A DNA stretch of 64,000 nucleotides from Agaricus subrufescens (lineage: Eukaryota; Basidiomycota; Agaricomycetes; Agaricales; Agaricaceae), in contig JAQOTE010000024.1 in assembly GCA_029945375.1 (NCBI GenBank), positions 1 to 64,000 of the forward strand, read 5' to 3'. A model generated the notes under the pieces. The model was given only the letters and a program-made list of their open reading frames with translations, was not told the origin of the DNA and made no database searches. The position numbers and the translations under genes are program-made. The number at the start of each line of letters is the position of its first letter. Position 1 is the stretch's first letter. Of this stretch, positions 1-11,388 are shown piece by piece.

Positions 1-1160
1 TATACATATACCGATGATAGCCACTCAGGACTTATGATCTAGCGTCTTAGAAACCAGTACTGTATCAAACCTTTCTTTAACTTTCTTTATGAGAATTTTC
101 AGCCTCCAATTATTCCTTTTCCAGACATTACAACGGGATAAAAAAAAACAGGGCTTTTCCATACCACTCCTGCCACAGGACTAGTTCAAAAAGATTCCTG
201 TCGTAAGTCCAAGTATCACAGCTATCAACCCTTCACTCGTAAAGCGATGCCCAGACATGATAATACAATCCACACCCCGAAAATATACAGGGAAAAAAGA
301 TGCATACCATTATCCTCCCTCAAACGCCGAGCTCCCGACGACCCGCACCAAAAGATGAGATGATCATATCCAGACTAAACACATATGTATCTGTACTTCA
401 TAATCTCAGGGAAACATTCTTCCTTTTTTTTTTCACCTCCTGTCATTTCTTGACAGACAACTCGCGGCGCCTTTTCTCCATCATAATTCATGAATCCCCA
501 TCCCCGGCTGAAAACACACTCCGCCTAACCTGAAATTCCACCACGCGGCATGTTAAACTTGAGGCTTTTTTTTTTTTCGCTTCTCTTCAACTTCTCTGCG
601 CTTCGAATTTCGGCTTCCCATCTGCGAATAAGAAAAAAAAATTTTTTTCTGGGGCTTGATTTTCGGCACCTTTTCTCTGTTGTATATAATTAGACTTTCG
701 TTGGCCGGCTAAGCTCTTAAGAAAGTTGAATCTAACAAACGGTTCTTTTTCGATCCTCGGATTTCATCTGAGTATTATACCAAGTCGAGTTGGTATTGGT
801 CTATAATTCTGTTAAAGTCTTCTTTCATGTAAGGGGACATTACGGCCCAATGATCGGAGAGAGCGGAGTATACTTCAGCCACGAAAATCGGTATCCAGGC
901 TGTTGACTTCCTCACATACTTTCAATCACTCGAGCGAGAACCTCAGTCAAGGTGGTGTATAGTATAGATGTTATTTCTATCTATATATCTGGAATACGTC
1001 CATCAACTTTAAGATTGATACAAGATCATCCACAAAAAATAAAAAGAATGGCAAGGACAGGTAAACTACCGGCCTGAGTAAGTCAGAACAAACGGGAACA
1101 AGCGATAGTGAACAGATCTACACGTCATACACATATAGTCCAGGACCCTTACTGTAGATA
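1..1160. other. AT-rich non-coding stretch
   Basis: I see no supportable gene here. The stretch is AT-rich with several homopolymer runs (A/T tracts near 140, 420, 570 and 640) and only short open frames without homology I recognise. It probably contains the 3' flank of the membrane-protein gene that ends at 1161 on the minus strand. Confidence 0.5.
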
Positions 1161-2730
1161 TCAGAACTCCTTCCCTTTTTCCATATCAAGTTCGATGTCA
1201 GTGTCACTACCATCTCGTTTATGAGCCACGGGAGCAAAGTATCCCGAATTGGGAGATTCCTCCCCCCGAGTGAAGGTTTCCATCTAAAGTCCCAGGTATG
1301 AGCAGGAAAGCTCGGGTCCCCAGTGAGAGATTTGGCTTACCTGTACGTGAACACCTGCTTGGTGTTGTGAATCTGCCTTCACTGGTGGTTTTGTAAGAGG
1401 CGTTTTGATAGCCATGGGGCCCGTGTTAGATCCTGAGCTGAGATGAGAAGTGGGGCATGTCAATAAGAGGGATGTGATTCTTTAAATTATCTCTTACTGG
1501 ACTTCAGAGGAGGTCTGAGAGAAGTTTGTGAGTCGCCGAACCGCACGTGTCGCGGCAATCTAAGTAAATCTTAACTTCTGTCTATCACGAACTCCACTTC
1601 GAGTGACTTACGGTACAACCTACACCTGCCGGGACGTTGAAGATAATGCTCATAATCGAATTCAAGTTCAGCAGCATGAAAATCGTGGCAAGTAAATTGG
1701 CCACAAATCTAAAAAGGAAGATCAGCCACCGAGTTGTGCAAGCCGAAAACAAGGGACAAGTCACGCACGCAATCATGAAATATATCAAACCGTCCCGAAA
1801 GATGACTTCAGCCAGTTTGCTCTTGCCCACAATATTTCTCCCAGATATACGATTAACGAGTTTGTAGGTGGTTAATGAAAGAATGAGAAGGTCGAAGCAC
1901 ATGGAATAAATGAAAATGGCGACGAAAATCGTATTGCTAGTTTGACTTGGGGCGCAACCCGATTCTGGAACCCAAGTAGCCTTTAGTTGGACACCTTAGG
2001 GTTCATGAGATTTCAGCAGGCGATCTGGATGGCGAGTGGTGATACACGGACCCTGGAAGATAACTGACCAATGACCAAGGATGACGACAACCAAGCCCCC
2101 GACCAGGTATTTGTTCCAACTCCAGACAGCCATCCTATGAATAATTCGTAAGCGCAAACAGTCAATGCCTACACCGAGACATGCTCACGTTCGGATAGAG
2201 AGGTTTATACTTGCCAGTCCAATACTAGCATTCCCAGCTATCTGACTGAACGTGTAAATAGCTTGGCAGTCGATTTCTCTGCGTATACACGTCATTGGTT
2301 GGTACTCTTAAGTTAAAAACGGAAATATGGTACGTGGTAGAATCCAGTGACACCGCCCTTCGAACAAGTCAGTCTGTGGCGTTTTGGTGTTTTTGAATGA
2401 TGAACACATACATTAGGATCATCACAACCAGGAATAGATAACGATTCAGAAAATAGAAAATCTTTTGATAAGGGTTGAGTCGCGTGAAGCTTTGGTTCCG
2501 AGGCTAAACTCGTTGTACGCACCATTGGCCAGCGGAATTTTTTCCTTCCACATATGAAGTCCCACTCGAAATTCAGGGAAATGAGCCATTCGTACCTAGA
2601 AAAACGAGTCAGAGATTCAAATAATCAGTAACAGTGACGCATACAGGTAAAGTCCCAGAAGCGAATGCATCAACTTGGAAAATGCATCGCCCTCTCGCGC
2701 AAGTTCTGCTAGGGAATTCCAGTCGGGCAT
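1161..2730 (-). CDS. Multi-span membrane protein of an Agaricomycete-specific family, 338 aa
   Basis: Ten exons can be joined on the minus strand: 2730-2645, 2595-2523, 2461-2408, 2304-2189, 2134-2052, 1994-1769, 1708-1612, 1559-1498, 1437-1341 and 1283-1161. All joins keep frame and give 338 aa; the exon 3/4 boundary is the least certain. A 60-nt intron at 1768-1709 has no stop and is easily mistaken for coding sequence. The protein has about six or seven hydrophobic segments (for example FYFLNRYLFLVVMILM, VVVILGHWSVIF, FVANLLATIFMLLNLN) and conserved words I recall from many mushroom genomes: DCQAIYTF, SINLSIRTMAVW, DGLIYF, NVPA and RAVRRL. The C-terminal tail is polar. The family has no established function that I know;

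 it is likely a plasma-membrane or endomembrane protein. The start at 2730 is the ATG opening the first homologous exon. Confidence 0.8.
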
Positions 2731-5180
2731 TGTTGGTAACGAAGCGTGGTTCAGGCGTGAAGTATAGGGGGATGGGGGGTCAGGTAAGAAAAAGGGACAA
2801 AGTGCTTTTTAAAGTCATTCATGTAGGCTGAACGTCCAAATTCGACCCACCCCACCTTTTCAAATATAGCTAGTGGGGGGGGCTTTGATGTCATTAGGCG
2901 ATGCATTCCCATGCTTCAATGGTGGCACATCACATACATGCATCACTCTAATGATGCGACCAGTTTGAGATGAGCCCCGGAATTCGGGTATAATTACCTT
3001 CGAGATTCTCAAGCTATCGAAAAAGTCTATCAACCCTGGTACCAGGGATGACGCACGCAGCTCGAGTATTTTCGTGAAGCATAGAACGTGATTCCCCTCG
3101 GACGCGGGATCCAGTGATATTGACTGCGAATCCCCCACCTGTAAAAACTTTGTCGCCAGGTTCCGGTTGATATGAATCTCGATAACCGATTCAGGATCGG
3201 ACCTATGCGCGTGCTTGAGAAAATTTAGTATACAGTGGGTTCGGTGGTGGGGTAATAACGGGTTTAGTTTCTCTCAGGTGATTGGTTGAATGTTTCGCGA
3301 GTTTTTTCTTGCTCCCGTCAGTCGCCTTCATTAGTTTACGGTGCGCCTCATATAGTACCTGGATTGGTCGGAATGACATGCCAAGCCCACGAACTTAGCC
3401 CGTATTGTCTATCGATTTCTGTTATCGGGGTTCCTTTGTCAACGTGGGATTCGATATGATGGATACCTTCCAGGGGTAATGACTTTCGCCCTCAACGGTG
3501 GCTTCACTCAAAAATGCACCCCTTTTTGCCGAGCCAAGTAGCGGACGCGTCTCCAAGGCCTCTTGCGCGTCGAGTAAAGTGCGTTTCCAAGGTCCCTGTA
3601 GAAGCCCGCTTTCAAGGTTTCGAACCATGCGAAGTCGAAGAGATTAAGGCCACTAATATAAAGCTTAGCGCCATCATTAATCAATAATGTAGACTTGGTT
3701 AGATGTTGGGTATGATCATTGAATTCAGTCGATAGCCCCGGTGATTTGTGAGGTGTAACTATAAGGGTTAATCTTTAGGTCTCGATGCAAGATGTCAGTC
3801 CTCTGTACCCCGCCGCGGAGGGAAGAAAGAAAACCTGATGGCTCCTGTGTGCAAGGAGTTAAAACGGGGACTTTTGGAAGATGTTCTCGTGCGTTAATTT
3901 TCCGACTTCGCCTCTGAAATTAAGTGCCTGTAAGGTATTAACGGGTATTACCGAGCATCGAAAGTGAAGCTTCATAGATATGTTTGCGAATGTGTCCTCA
4001 ACTCTCTCAGAGACAGGGTCGAGGGTGCGATATGGATTCGCCATTAGGCTTAGCGTTTAAAGCTGGCCTCGCGGGCTTTTACAAACTTGATCGGCCTGTG
4101 GCTGAGTTCGGATCTCCGGGATGGGAACATGTATGCCCATCGAGGACTTCGGTGTGCTTGCTGCAAAGCACTGCCAAAGCCAAGACTGTCCTCGGCCATC
4201 GCCAACCTCCTAGCTGTCAGGTATATGGCCAATTGCGCTGTCGTGGGCCGGAAGAACGAGTCCGTAAGTGGGTAATTGCTGTTTGCAATTGAATTTTCAA
4301 GGAACCGTGCCTGCGACGGTTTTTCGTATGTAAATCGTTGTCCTGCACTCTTTTCAGTTGATATACGAACAATTCGAAGATGTCCCGGAATCACCTTCCT
4401 CCTTGCAAGAATCAGTAAATGATTACGCGACTGCCAACTTGGCTGTACCGGCAGAGCTACAGACTCTGAGCATTTTTTGTTTTCATGCTCGTTAGAGGGC
4501 TACCGTGTGTGTCTGTCCCAGATTCCCGGTTGCATTTGTGGGCGGCATATCGGTGGTAGGTCTTGAGCACTCGAACCCTTCGTAGTATTGAGGTATGGTA
4601 GTTCGAAGACTATCAGGGTACAATCTGAGGGCCTAGTTATATGGGCATCTATAAGGAGTACGTACCCGCCTATTGAATACAACATTATTTGTATACTGGC
4701 CGATATTCGATTACCGTGTATGACACGGTCATGCACGTTATGGAAAAATTCTAGATTTCGAGGTAGTGAAATGATGTTACGGATATGTATTAGACGAACT
4801 CACCAGCACTTGCCTGTGCATAGGACGAATTGAACGAGATGGGCCGATTCAGAAGCCTAATCGACCTCCCACGATCAACCGTAGATAGGGCAGGATACAA
4901 TTTCACCATTAAAATGAGAACGTCAACATTAGGACGTGACGCGAGGGACAATAGGGTGTGTGCATTCTTAGAACCAAGTTAAAGCTGCCGTCACTGCGCG
5001 TATTACCATCGGGTGTCACAGTGACCATATATTTTAATTTATGTACCAATACAATTAAATTAACTTTTCGAGGATATCTACTTGATTCCATACCGAATCC
5101 TGCTCCCTGAGTTCTCTCTACTTAAAGAAAGTGAAATCGTCTCGCTCTGTTTGTATAATAAGTTCGACCAGAGGAAAAAA
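2731..5180. other. Unassigned region with short open frames
   Basis: No gene is recognised. On the minus strand, open frames at about 3240-2860 and 3628-3422 look mildly protein-like but lack a convincing start, splice partners or a known motif. Between 3860 and 4400 several overlapping frames are open on both strands without a clear winner. An unknown fast-evolving gene or a decayed one is possible. Confidence 0.3.
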
Positions 5181-6730
5181 AAACGCACCGGTTTACAGCG
5201 ATGGTCTGCGGTCCCTTCAACCACGCCAATGCGCATCTTGCTGTACAAACCCGACCCCGAAAACAAACAGGAACAACCGCAGCCGTAAACGAGTTTGGTG
5301 ACGTCGCCAGCCTACACCCGAGCAGTTGCGTATCGTGTTGAAACCTTGAGGCAGACAAAGAATCACACCTGCATACCGAATAAAGTACCATAAGTATACG
5401 ATCCGGAAGCAAAGGGACGCTGAAAACATACAAAGTCTACACAGACACCGGCCACAGCAGTCCGCGGCTCCCTCTAGCCCAGCCGCTGCACATCTTGGCG
5501 TCAATGTCGAAGCTTGAGGCACACAAAATCCCTGCATACCAAACAAAGCACCATCAGCATACGACTCCGAGGCCGAATGGAGGATGAAAGACGTACGAGA
5601 TATACACTCAGATTAGCCGCAGCAGTCCGCGGCTCTCTCTAACCCAGCTGCTGCATATCTTGGCGACACAGTCTTGACTTTTGAGGCACTCAAAATCACA
5701 CCTGATCATTCAACGAGTCAAGACAATGTCAAGGGAAAAATGAGTAACGACGTACAAGTTTCACGCTCACGCGAGCTGCAGCAGTCTGCGACCGGAATGG
5801 ATACGAAGCCCATACTGATCCTTGTGGAATGTTTCGGTGATCCAGCTGCTGCCTAAGCGAGGAATAGGATGATTGAAAAGAACTCAATCATCGTGGGTCC
5901 GTCGATACGGGACCCATCTCGCTGAGAATTCGAAATTTTAGAATGACCTTACCAGATTGAACGCATAGCTGGTGATGGATGATCGATGAAGTCCCGAGCC
6001 GCTGTGTATCTTGTGGCACACCGTCGAAACCTTAAGGCACACAAAATCCCTGCATACCAAACAAAGCACCGTGAGTATACGATCCCGAAGCCAAAGAGAG
6101 ACTGAAAACATACAAAGTATACACTTGAATCGGCTGCAGCGGTCCGCGGCTACCTCTAACCCAGCCGCTGCACATCTTGCCGTCATTGTCGAGCCTTGAG
6201 GCACACAAAATCCCTGCGTACTGAAGAGAGGCGGCGTTAGTATACAATCTCAAAATCAAGGGAGGCGGGAGGACGGACAAACTATACACTCAAGTTAACC
6301 GCAGCAATCCATAGCTCTTTCTAGCCCAGCCGCTGCATATCTTGCCGTCAGAATCTTGGCTCTTGAGGCACTCAAAATCACACCTGAGCATTCAACGAGT
6401 CAAGGCGATGTCGAAGGAAGAATAGACCATCACGTACAAATTTTATGCTCACACGAGCTGCAGCAGTCTGCGACCAGAATGGATGAAAACCGATACTGAC
6501 CCTTGTAGTGGGTTTCGGTGGTCGAGCTGCTGCCTGAGCGAGGAATAGGATGATCGAAAGAGAACTCGATCATCGCGTGGGGCTCGCCTCGCTGAGAACT
6601 TACAATTTTACTGAGACCTACCAGAGTGAACCTATCACTAGTAATAGACGAAGAAAAGCCTCTGCGGAGTATTCGAATCGTATCTTGAAGCACACAATCT
6701 TTTCTTGAGGCACACCTATGGTTCACGTCA
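5180..6730. repeat. Tandem repeat of ~168-bp monomers in a ~685-bp higher-order unit
   Basis: The anchor word TTGAGGCA (or a one-base variant) recurs at 5346, 5514, 5681, 6032, 6196, 6363 and 6684/6704. This gives monomers of 164-168 bp and a higher-order period of 682-686 bp (5346 to 6032, 5514 to 6196, 5681 to 6363). Each monomer carries a GCAGCAGTCCGCGGCT-like block followed by a CCCTGCATACC block. Every fourth monomer differs, with a block around GAGGAATAGGATGAT near 5860 and 6540. The short frames in this region are products of the repeat and should not be called genes. Confidence 0.8.
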
Positions 6731-8053
6731 ACAATAGCTTGTTATACATCTCAAGGAAAGGACTCACTGTTGAGAATAATGATAACATCGTCACCTAAAA
6801 AATTCTAGTCGTCAGTATGCAAGCTGCACGGATCTCGTGCAGCTCAAATTAGTTGTTCGGGTTAGCTAACGTGACCTAATGGGAACTCGGTCAGTCACCG
6901 AAGACAGTAAGAAAGGTTGGCATACCATTGCGGCGCGTCAGCCCCGCTATGGTGCTCTCACGCGTTAGCGATGAGCGGCACCAGATAAATCCCTCGGCGG
7001 CATCGGTGGCTCATAAAGTTCAAGCAAAATAAATGAGGATAGACAAACCATCGCCGCCGCTTGCAGGTTGTGGCCGAGGCCGGGGTATATTAGCAACTAG
7101 TAGTAAGGTGTCAATGACAATGATAGCAACGAATAGGAAAAACATACGCATTGGTCGATGTTGGGGGGTTGGGCCACCGACTGCGAGACGCCCAGGTTAT
7201 CAGCATCAGTGAGCAAGCTAGTAAGGCGAGAACGATCAGCTAGCCGTTGACGATGAGGTCGAGCATAGAGAGACGAACGACAGAGCTGGGATCTCTTGCC
7301 TGACCACCGAGGTCGAACATCGATCACGTCGATCGCATGCAGCCTCTCGTATTAAGCGAGGGGGGCATTTGAAGTGAGAGCTCGAGAAAAAGTTGTGAAG
7401 ATAGGTTGTCCAGGAGGGAGGGGTTTTTATACCTTTTCATTGTGTGGCGTTATGTTTACTGTGTGGCGTCGTGATGTTCACCTGTGTGGCGTAGTTGTGT
7501 TCACTTGTGTAGCGTGGTTACGCTCGTCGCAGCCGCCTCTCGGCAGAGTGGAGTTAGAAACAAAAATAGAACAAAAAGTTGCAGTGGACGGCTGCAATTG
7601 GTTCGCCAAGAGAAGATAGCTTCCGGACAGCGTCTCAATCTGGTCCTAAGACGTCTTTTCGATGAGAAATCAGAAGAGTCGGCTAAAAGAAATGTGGCCT
7701 ACTTGGATCAATGGAAGGAGCGTGGAATTTGGGAGTGATGCCACCCACTCGGCCTCCAGGGGTGCCTCCGGCAATCAGCCTACGTGGATCGTCCGCATAT
7801 AAGAATTTCCTGTGTCCCGATATCAGTCTAACCTTCAGAGAATGGGTAGGACAATGAATATCGGCCCCTCGAGTTGCTGTGTATCGCTTTTCCAAACCGC
7901 CCAGTTGAGAGCGTTCAGTCATGTAACAAGGGGGGCACAAGTGATCATGAGGAGTGCCCAGGGAGTGCCCGTGCCATCTTAGGTCGCACATGACCTTGAC
8001 TCAAGGGTAACATCGTGTGAGGCTTCAGGGTAATGACTGCCCTGACCAGGCGG
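6731..8053. other. Intergenic region, one possible tiny membrane ORF
   Basis: No confident gene. A 43-codon frame at 7151-7020 on the minus strand encodes one strongly hydrophobic segment (FFLFVAIIVIDTLLLVA) followed by a Pro-rich tail. It could be an exon of a spliced gene or chance. The minus-strand frame at 7991-7683 lies downstream of the PIG-X stop and is probably untranslated or spurious. A minisatellite sits at 7441-7520. Confidence 0.35.
7441..7520 (+). repeat. Short minisatellite, ~23-bp unit, four copies
   Basis: Four degenerate units start with TGTGTGGCGT or TGTGTAGCGT at 7441, 7460, 7483 and 7506. The second and third units are 23 bp long and end in GTTCACC or GTTCACT. Confidence 0.75.
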
Positions 8054-8837
8054 TTAATCAGATTTCCCCTGCAAACTGCCGGGTACACAACTAAGTCGAG
8101 TCGCAGTCCGTATAGCAATAACGAGAACCCAGATAAAACATAGAAGAATGATACTGGCGGTCCATAATTGTACCCAATCAACATCCTGGACATGTCCGAG
8201 GGGCACGCGAACGGTATTGATGTGGTCGGATGAAGAGTAGTTCAGATGGAGGATAGTGAACATTTTTGATTTAAGACTAGCTTCATGGAGTTGCATTTCT
8301 GAGAGGTATGGTGGTGGTGTATGAGAATATCGAGGACGCTCTAGAAAGCAACAGCATTGGATAAAGAAACAATGGAAGCTGATAGATGTACTCACCCTTT
8401 TTGCAAGCAATGAATGCTTCTGGGAACGGGAGAACAATGTCATGGTAGGCCCCAATAAGAGGTTTCGATAAGTGACTGGGAGAGGGGATACCATAGCGGG
8501 CATGAAGCGGAACGTTCACGTCAAGTGGTAGATCGAAGGGATTATCGAGCCAGGCCCGTGAGGGCTTGACGTGTAATAGAATAGACACGTTCAGCCCCTC
8601 CACTGCATGGACTGGTTTCTCTAGGTCTGCATGTCCCCACTGGAAAAACGTGTATTCCTCTCGCCGCTGGACAAGTTCATAGGGGTCAATGAAGACCGAA
8701 GAAGGTAGTTGGTAGTAGATATGGAGGGAACATGTGTCCTTTGTTAATTCTGCGTCTGAAGGCAAAAGGTTGAAAGAAATCCTAGAGACAGGATGAAAAG
8801 ACTTGGGATTGTCAATGTGACTGGAGAAGGTCGACAT
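8054..8837 (-). CDS. PIG-X/PBN1-type subunit of GPI mannosyltransferase I, 242 aa
   Basis: Two exons, 8837-8396 and 8340-8054, flank a 55-nt intron (GTGAGT...CTAG) and give 242 aa. The luminal domain carries PIG-X family words: HIYYQLPSSVFIDPYEL, WGHADLEKPV and VPLHARYG. A single C-terminal transmembrane helix (WTASIILLCFIWVLVIAI) follows a VRVPLG stretch. In the known pathway this subunit stabilises the PIG-M/GPI14 catalytic subunit that adds the first mannose to GPI precursors in the ER membrane. The ATG at 8837 opens the frame, but there is no obvious signal peptide. Either an upstream exon is missing from my model or this lineage uses a short N terminus. Family assignment is firm; the exact start is less so. 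Confidence 0.8.
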
Positions 8838-9324
8838 GCGTTGATCCTTGTTACGGGCGACGCGTAACGAACAGTGGCACAGCCACCAGGTGATGTGATC
8901 CAGTGGTATGATGCTCTAAAGGACTCGGACATTCGAGTTGGTACTGTCAACACCATTGCCGTGCCACAAATTCTTCATCATCATTGTTTCTTCAAGAAGA
9001 TGTTGCAGTGCTGAGACATGCTGTCCACTGGCTGCCCACGCAAATGACTAACAGTATCTCGTCGGATTCCCGATTCAACGTTCCCAATTTTCGCCGAGAA
9101 TTTCTTCTTTTCTACATACTATGTGTCAATGTCATGCCTAGGTCGAAACTGTTACGAATAATATATCAATATGTTCTGAGACCTCTGAGCCACTTAATAC
9201 AAGGAGCACGAGAACGCTAAAATGTAAATACAAATGCTCTTATAAATATGCCTGCCGGCACTCGTACTACTAATTGAAGTAGGTAGACGCTCCATAACAG
9301 AGTGAGATATCATTTTCAGGATAG
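8838..9324. other. Intergenic
   Basis: Spacer between the PIG-X start and the stop of the GTPase-like gene. A plus-strand frame at 8984-9220 is open but unrecognised and does not resemble a known family. Confidence 0.4.
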
Positions 9325-10072
9325 CTAAACGATTTGGCGCAAAATTGACAACGCTGCCGTATCCTTTTTTGGGCCAGATGATTCGTATCTCATCATCTGT
9401 GATCCTTTCTGATGCATTTCGCTCCGATACCCATCCCTCAAAACTTGCTCAAGGGGTTCTCCGTTACTACAACGCCCCCAGTGAGTGCTGACAAAAACTG
9501 TCTTCTCTGCATTTCCCCGAGTGTGCCTCCATAAATCCGGGAAATGAATGAATAAGGTGGAGCTCCGTCGAGTGTTGGTTTTGTGTGTATTCATCATGTC
9601 TGAGATGTTGTGCGTATAAATTAGACCGTCTAGGTGAAGATTCCTTTTCGCCTTAATGTTAGTTCATAGTACAGAATAGTCAGCAGATGGTGCACGAACC
9701 TTTCACTTAACCAATCTCGGAGGTTTCTCAGAATAGTAAATTCAAGTCCAGAAATATTGGGATCGACACCTGGCGTGTCTATGAGCGTAACTCTGGATAT
9801 CGGGAATGATGGGTCACGAAGGGTTGTTCGGACCTCGTTAAAAGTGTTTTGCCCTTGTTCTTGGGTGAGGGTGTGGCAGATTCTAGATTGGTCCTCCGGG
9901 CTTCCAGTAATATCGTATATAAACTGTACGAAGTTGCGCAATCAGCCACTTCGACGGACCCCGAGAACACGATCATTAGATGGCTCACCTGGCTTTTACC
10001 AGAACCATTACACCCTATAATGCTATGCTTGACATTCGGAATAATACTTGATAAGATTGAGGGGTTTGGCAT
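9325..10072 (-). CDS. Small P-loop GTPase-like protein (AIG1/GTPase-like fungal family), 208 aa
   Basis: Three exons, 10072-9989, 9923-9700 and 9643-9325, join in frame to 208 aa. The first exon carries a Walker A/G1 motif (GCNGSGKS) near residues 20-27. The second carries a DTPG G3 motif (VTLIDTPGVD), and the third has the fungal pattern NLHLDGLIYTHNISD followed by KTVFVSTHW, where relatives have a 'DGVIYLHRISD' and 'VVFATTMW' pattern. Such proteins are abundant in mushroom genomes and usually undefined; a role in signalling or defence is only a guess. The protein stops soon after the G-domain, whereas relatives I recall continue with a helical tail, so this copy may be short or 3'-truncated. 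The start is the first in-frame ATG upstream of the P-loop. Confidence 0.7.
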
Positions 10073-11388
10073 ACGCAATTACTGGACCAAAGTCCTGCTG
10101 ATCTCGTCCTTTCTCCGACGGCCGTGCTTGCTCAGGTTTACGGCCAAATACCCTTCTCCAGAACGATTTGAGGCACTACGACTCCACACTTAGCCAAGAT
10201 CCCATTACCAACGGTTGACTCGCCTGCATGTCTTTGGTCGATGTGACGACGAAGCAGAGATTGTGGGATAGAATTGGGGTGGTCAACCCAAATACCGCCT
10301 GTTAAGCTCGTTTATATATGCTGTGCTCATTATCATTTCAAAGCCATGAACGTGTGGAAAAACGTGAAACCTCGTGTCATCGAGGTGTCAACGCGGAAAA
10401 GCGATTCACTAGTCAATACATAATCAAGAGCATCAGAAGGCGGTGCGTTGATAGAGGGTTGAATCCGTGGAAAGTGTGGTTGAAGTAAACTATATACTAA
10501 CCTTAGGCACTGAACTAGTATCTATTGGATGGGGGGCATGCATACGTCTCGCGTCATCGGAACTCTGTGGGCTGTGTGTTTGGCGGTGAGTGGCAGCCTC
10601 AGGTGTGAGGCTGTGCTGATAAAGCTGACACGATGCACTTATTATTAGGCTAACACCCTCGTAATCAGGGCCAGCCGTTTCTTCTTGTGATGCTGCTTGC
10701 AAGTCGCAAAACTTCGATCATTCATGTAATGTGACCTAAGAACGAGATGTAGTTAGTGAACAGTCAACTTCAATTAAATTAAGCACTTTTCAAACCGGAA
10801 CCGCAAACTTTCAGCAGTTTATGGTCTCTCTCTGCTGGGTTCATGGATGGAGGCCAACGGAGTAGCGAGAAGGTTTGCCTCAACAAAAGGTATAGAAATA
10901 CATAAGCCAACTCAATTGTGTGTTGGAAGAGTGCAGATTGAGAACATCCACTTTAAAGTAAGTACCTCGGCTCACCAAAGGTCCAACAAGTTCATGAGGC
11001 TTCCGGCAGGCCTGAAGCATTAAGAAACGGGAGCCTCTAATATACCCTCGGTCACAGATTCATCCAGAGGTAATGAGAGAAGGTCTGACGATATTGGGCA
11101 GGTCAGTTTGGAAGAATGACCTTGGATGCAACCTCTGGCGTATTGACCAAACCTCGGACCGTCCACCGGTGACGATTGATGGATGACCAAGCTCACATGT
11201 GACCAACTTGGCTTATCACGTGGACAGATTATTTCGCGTCCAGTGTGAAAAATCCGGAATGAATTGGGACATGTCGTCACTTTCGACTTGGTCAACGACC
11301 ACACCTTTCTTGCTTCCTCTTCTTGCTTCGAGGTAATATTCCCTGATTTTCTTGCTACTGAATTTCTTCGGCGACCCACTGAACATCC
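10073..11388. other. Unassigned spacer
   Basis: Nothing is recognised. A minus-strand frame at 10702-10490 begins with TTG, not ATG, and ends near a possible 5' splice site (AAG|GTTAGT). It could be an exon of an unknown gene. Frames at 11020-11449 on the minus strand are antisense to the first exon of the RRM gene and are probably spurious. Confidence 0.3.

Noticed and set aside
5938..6289. Minus-strand frames within the tandem repeat.
   Set aside because: Their similar peptides (CAAAGLE, DCC and the like) arise from repeat units in different frames, not from a protein family.
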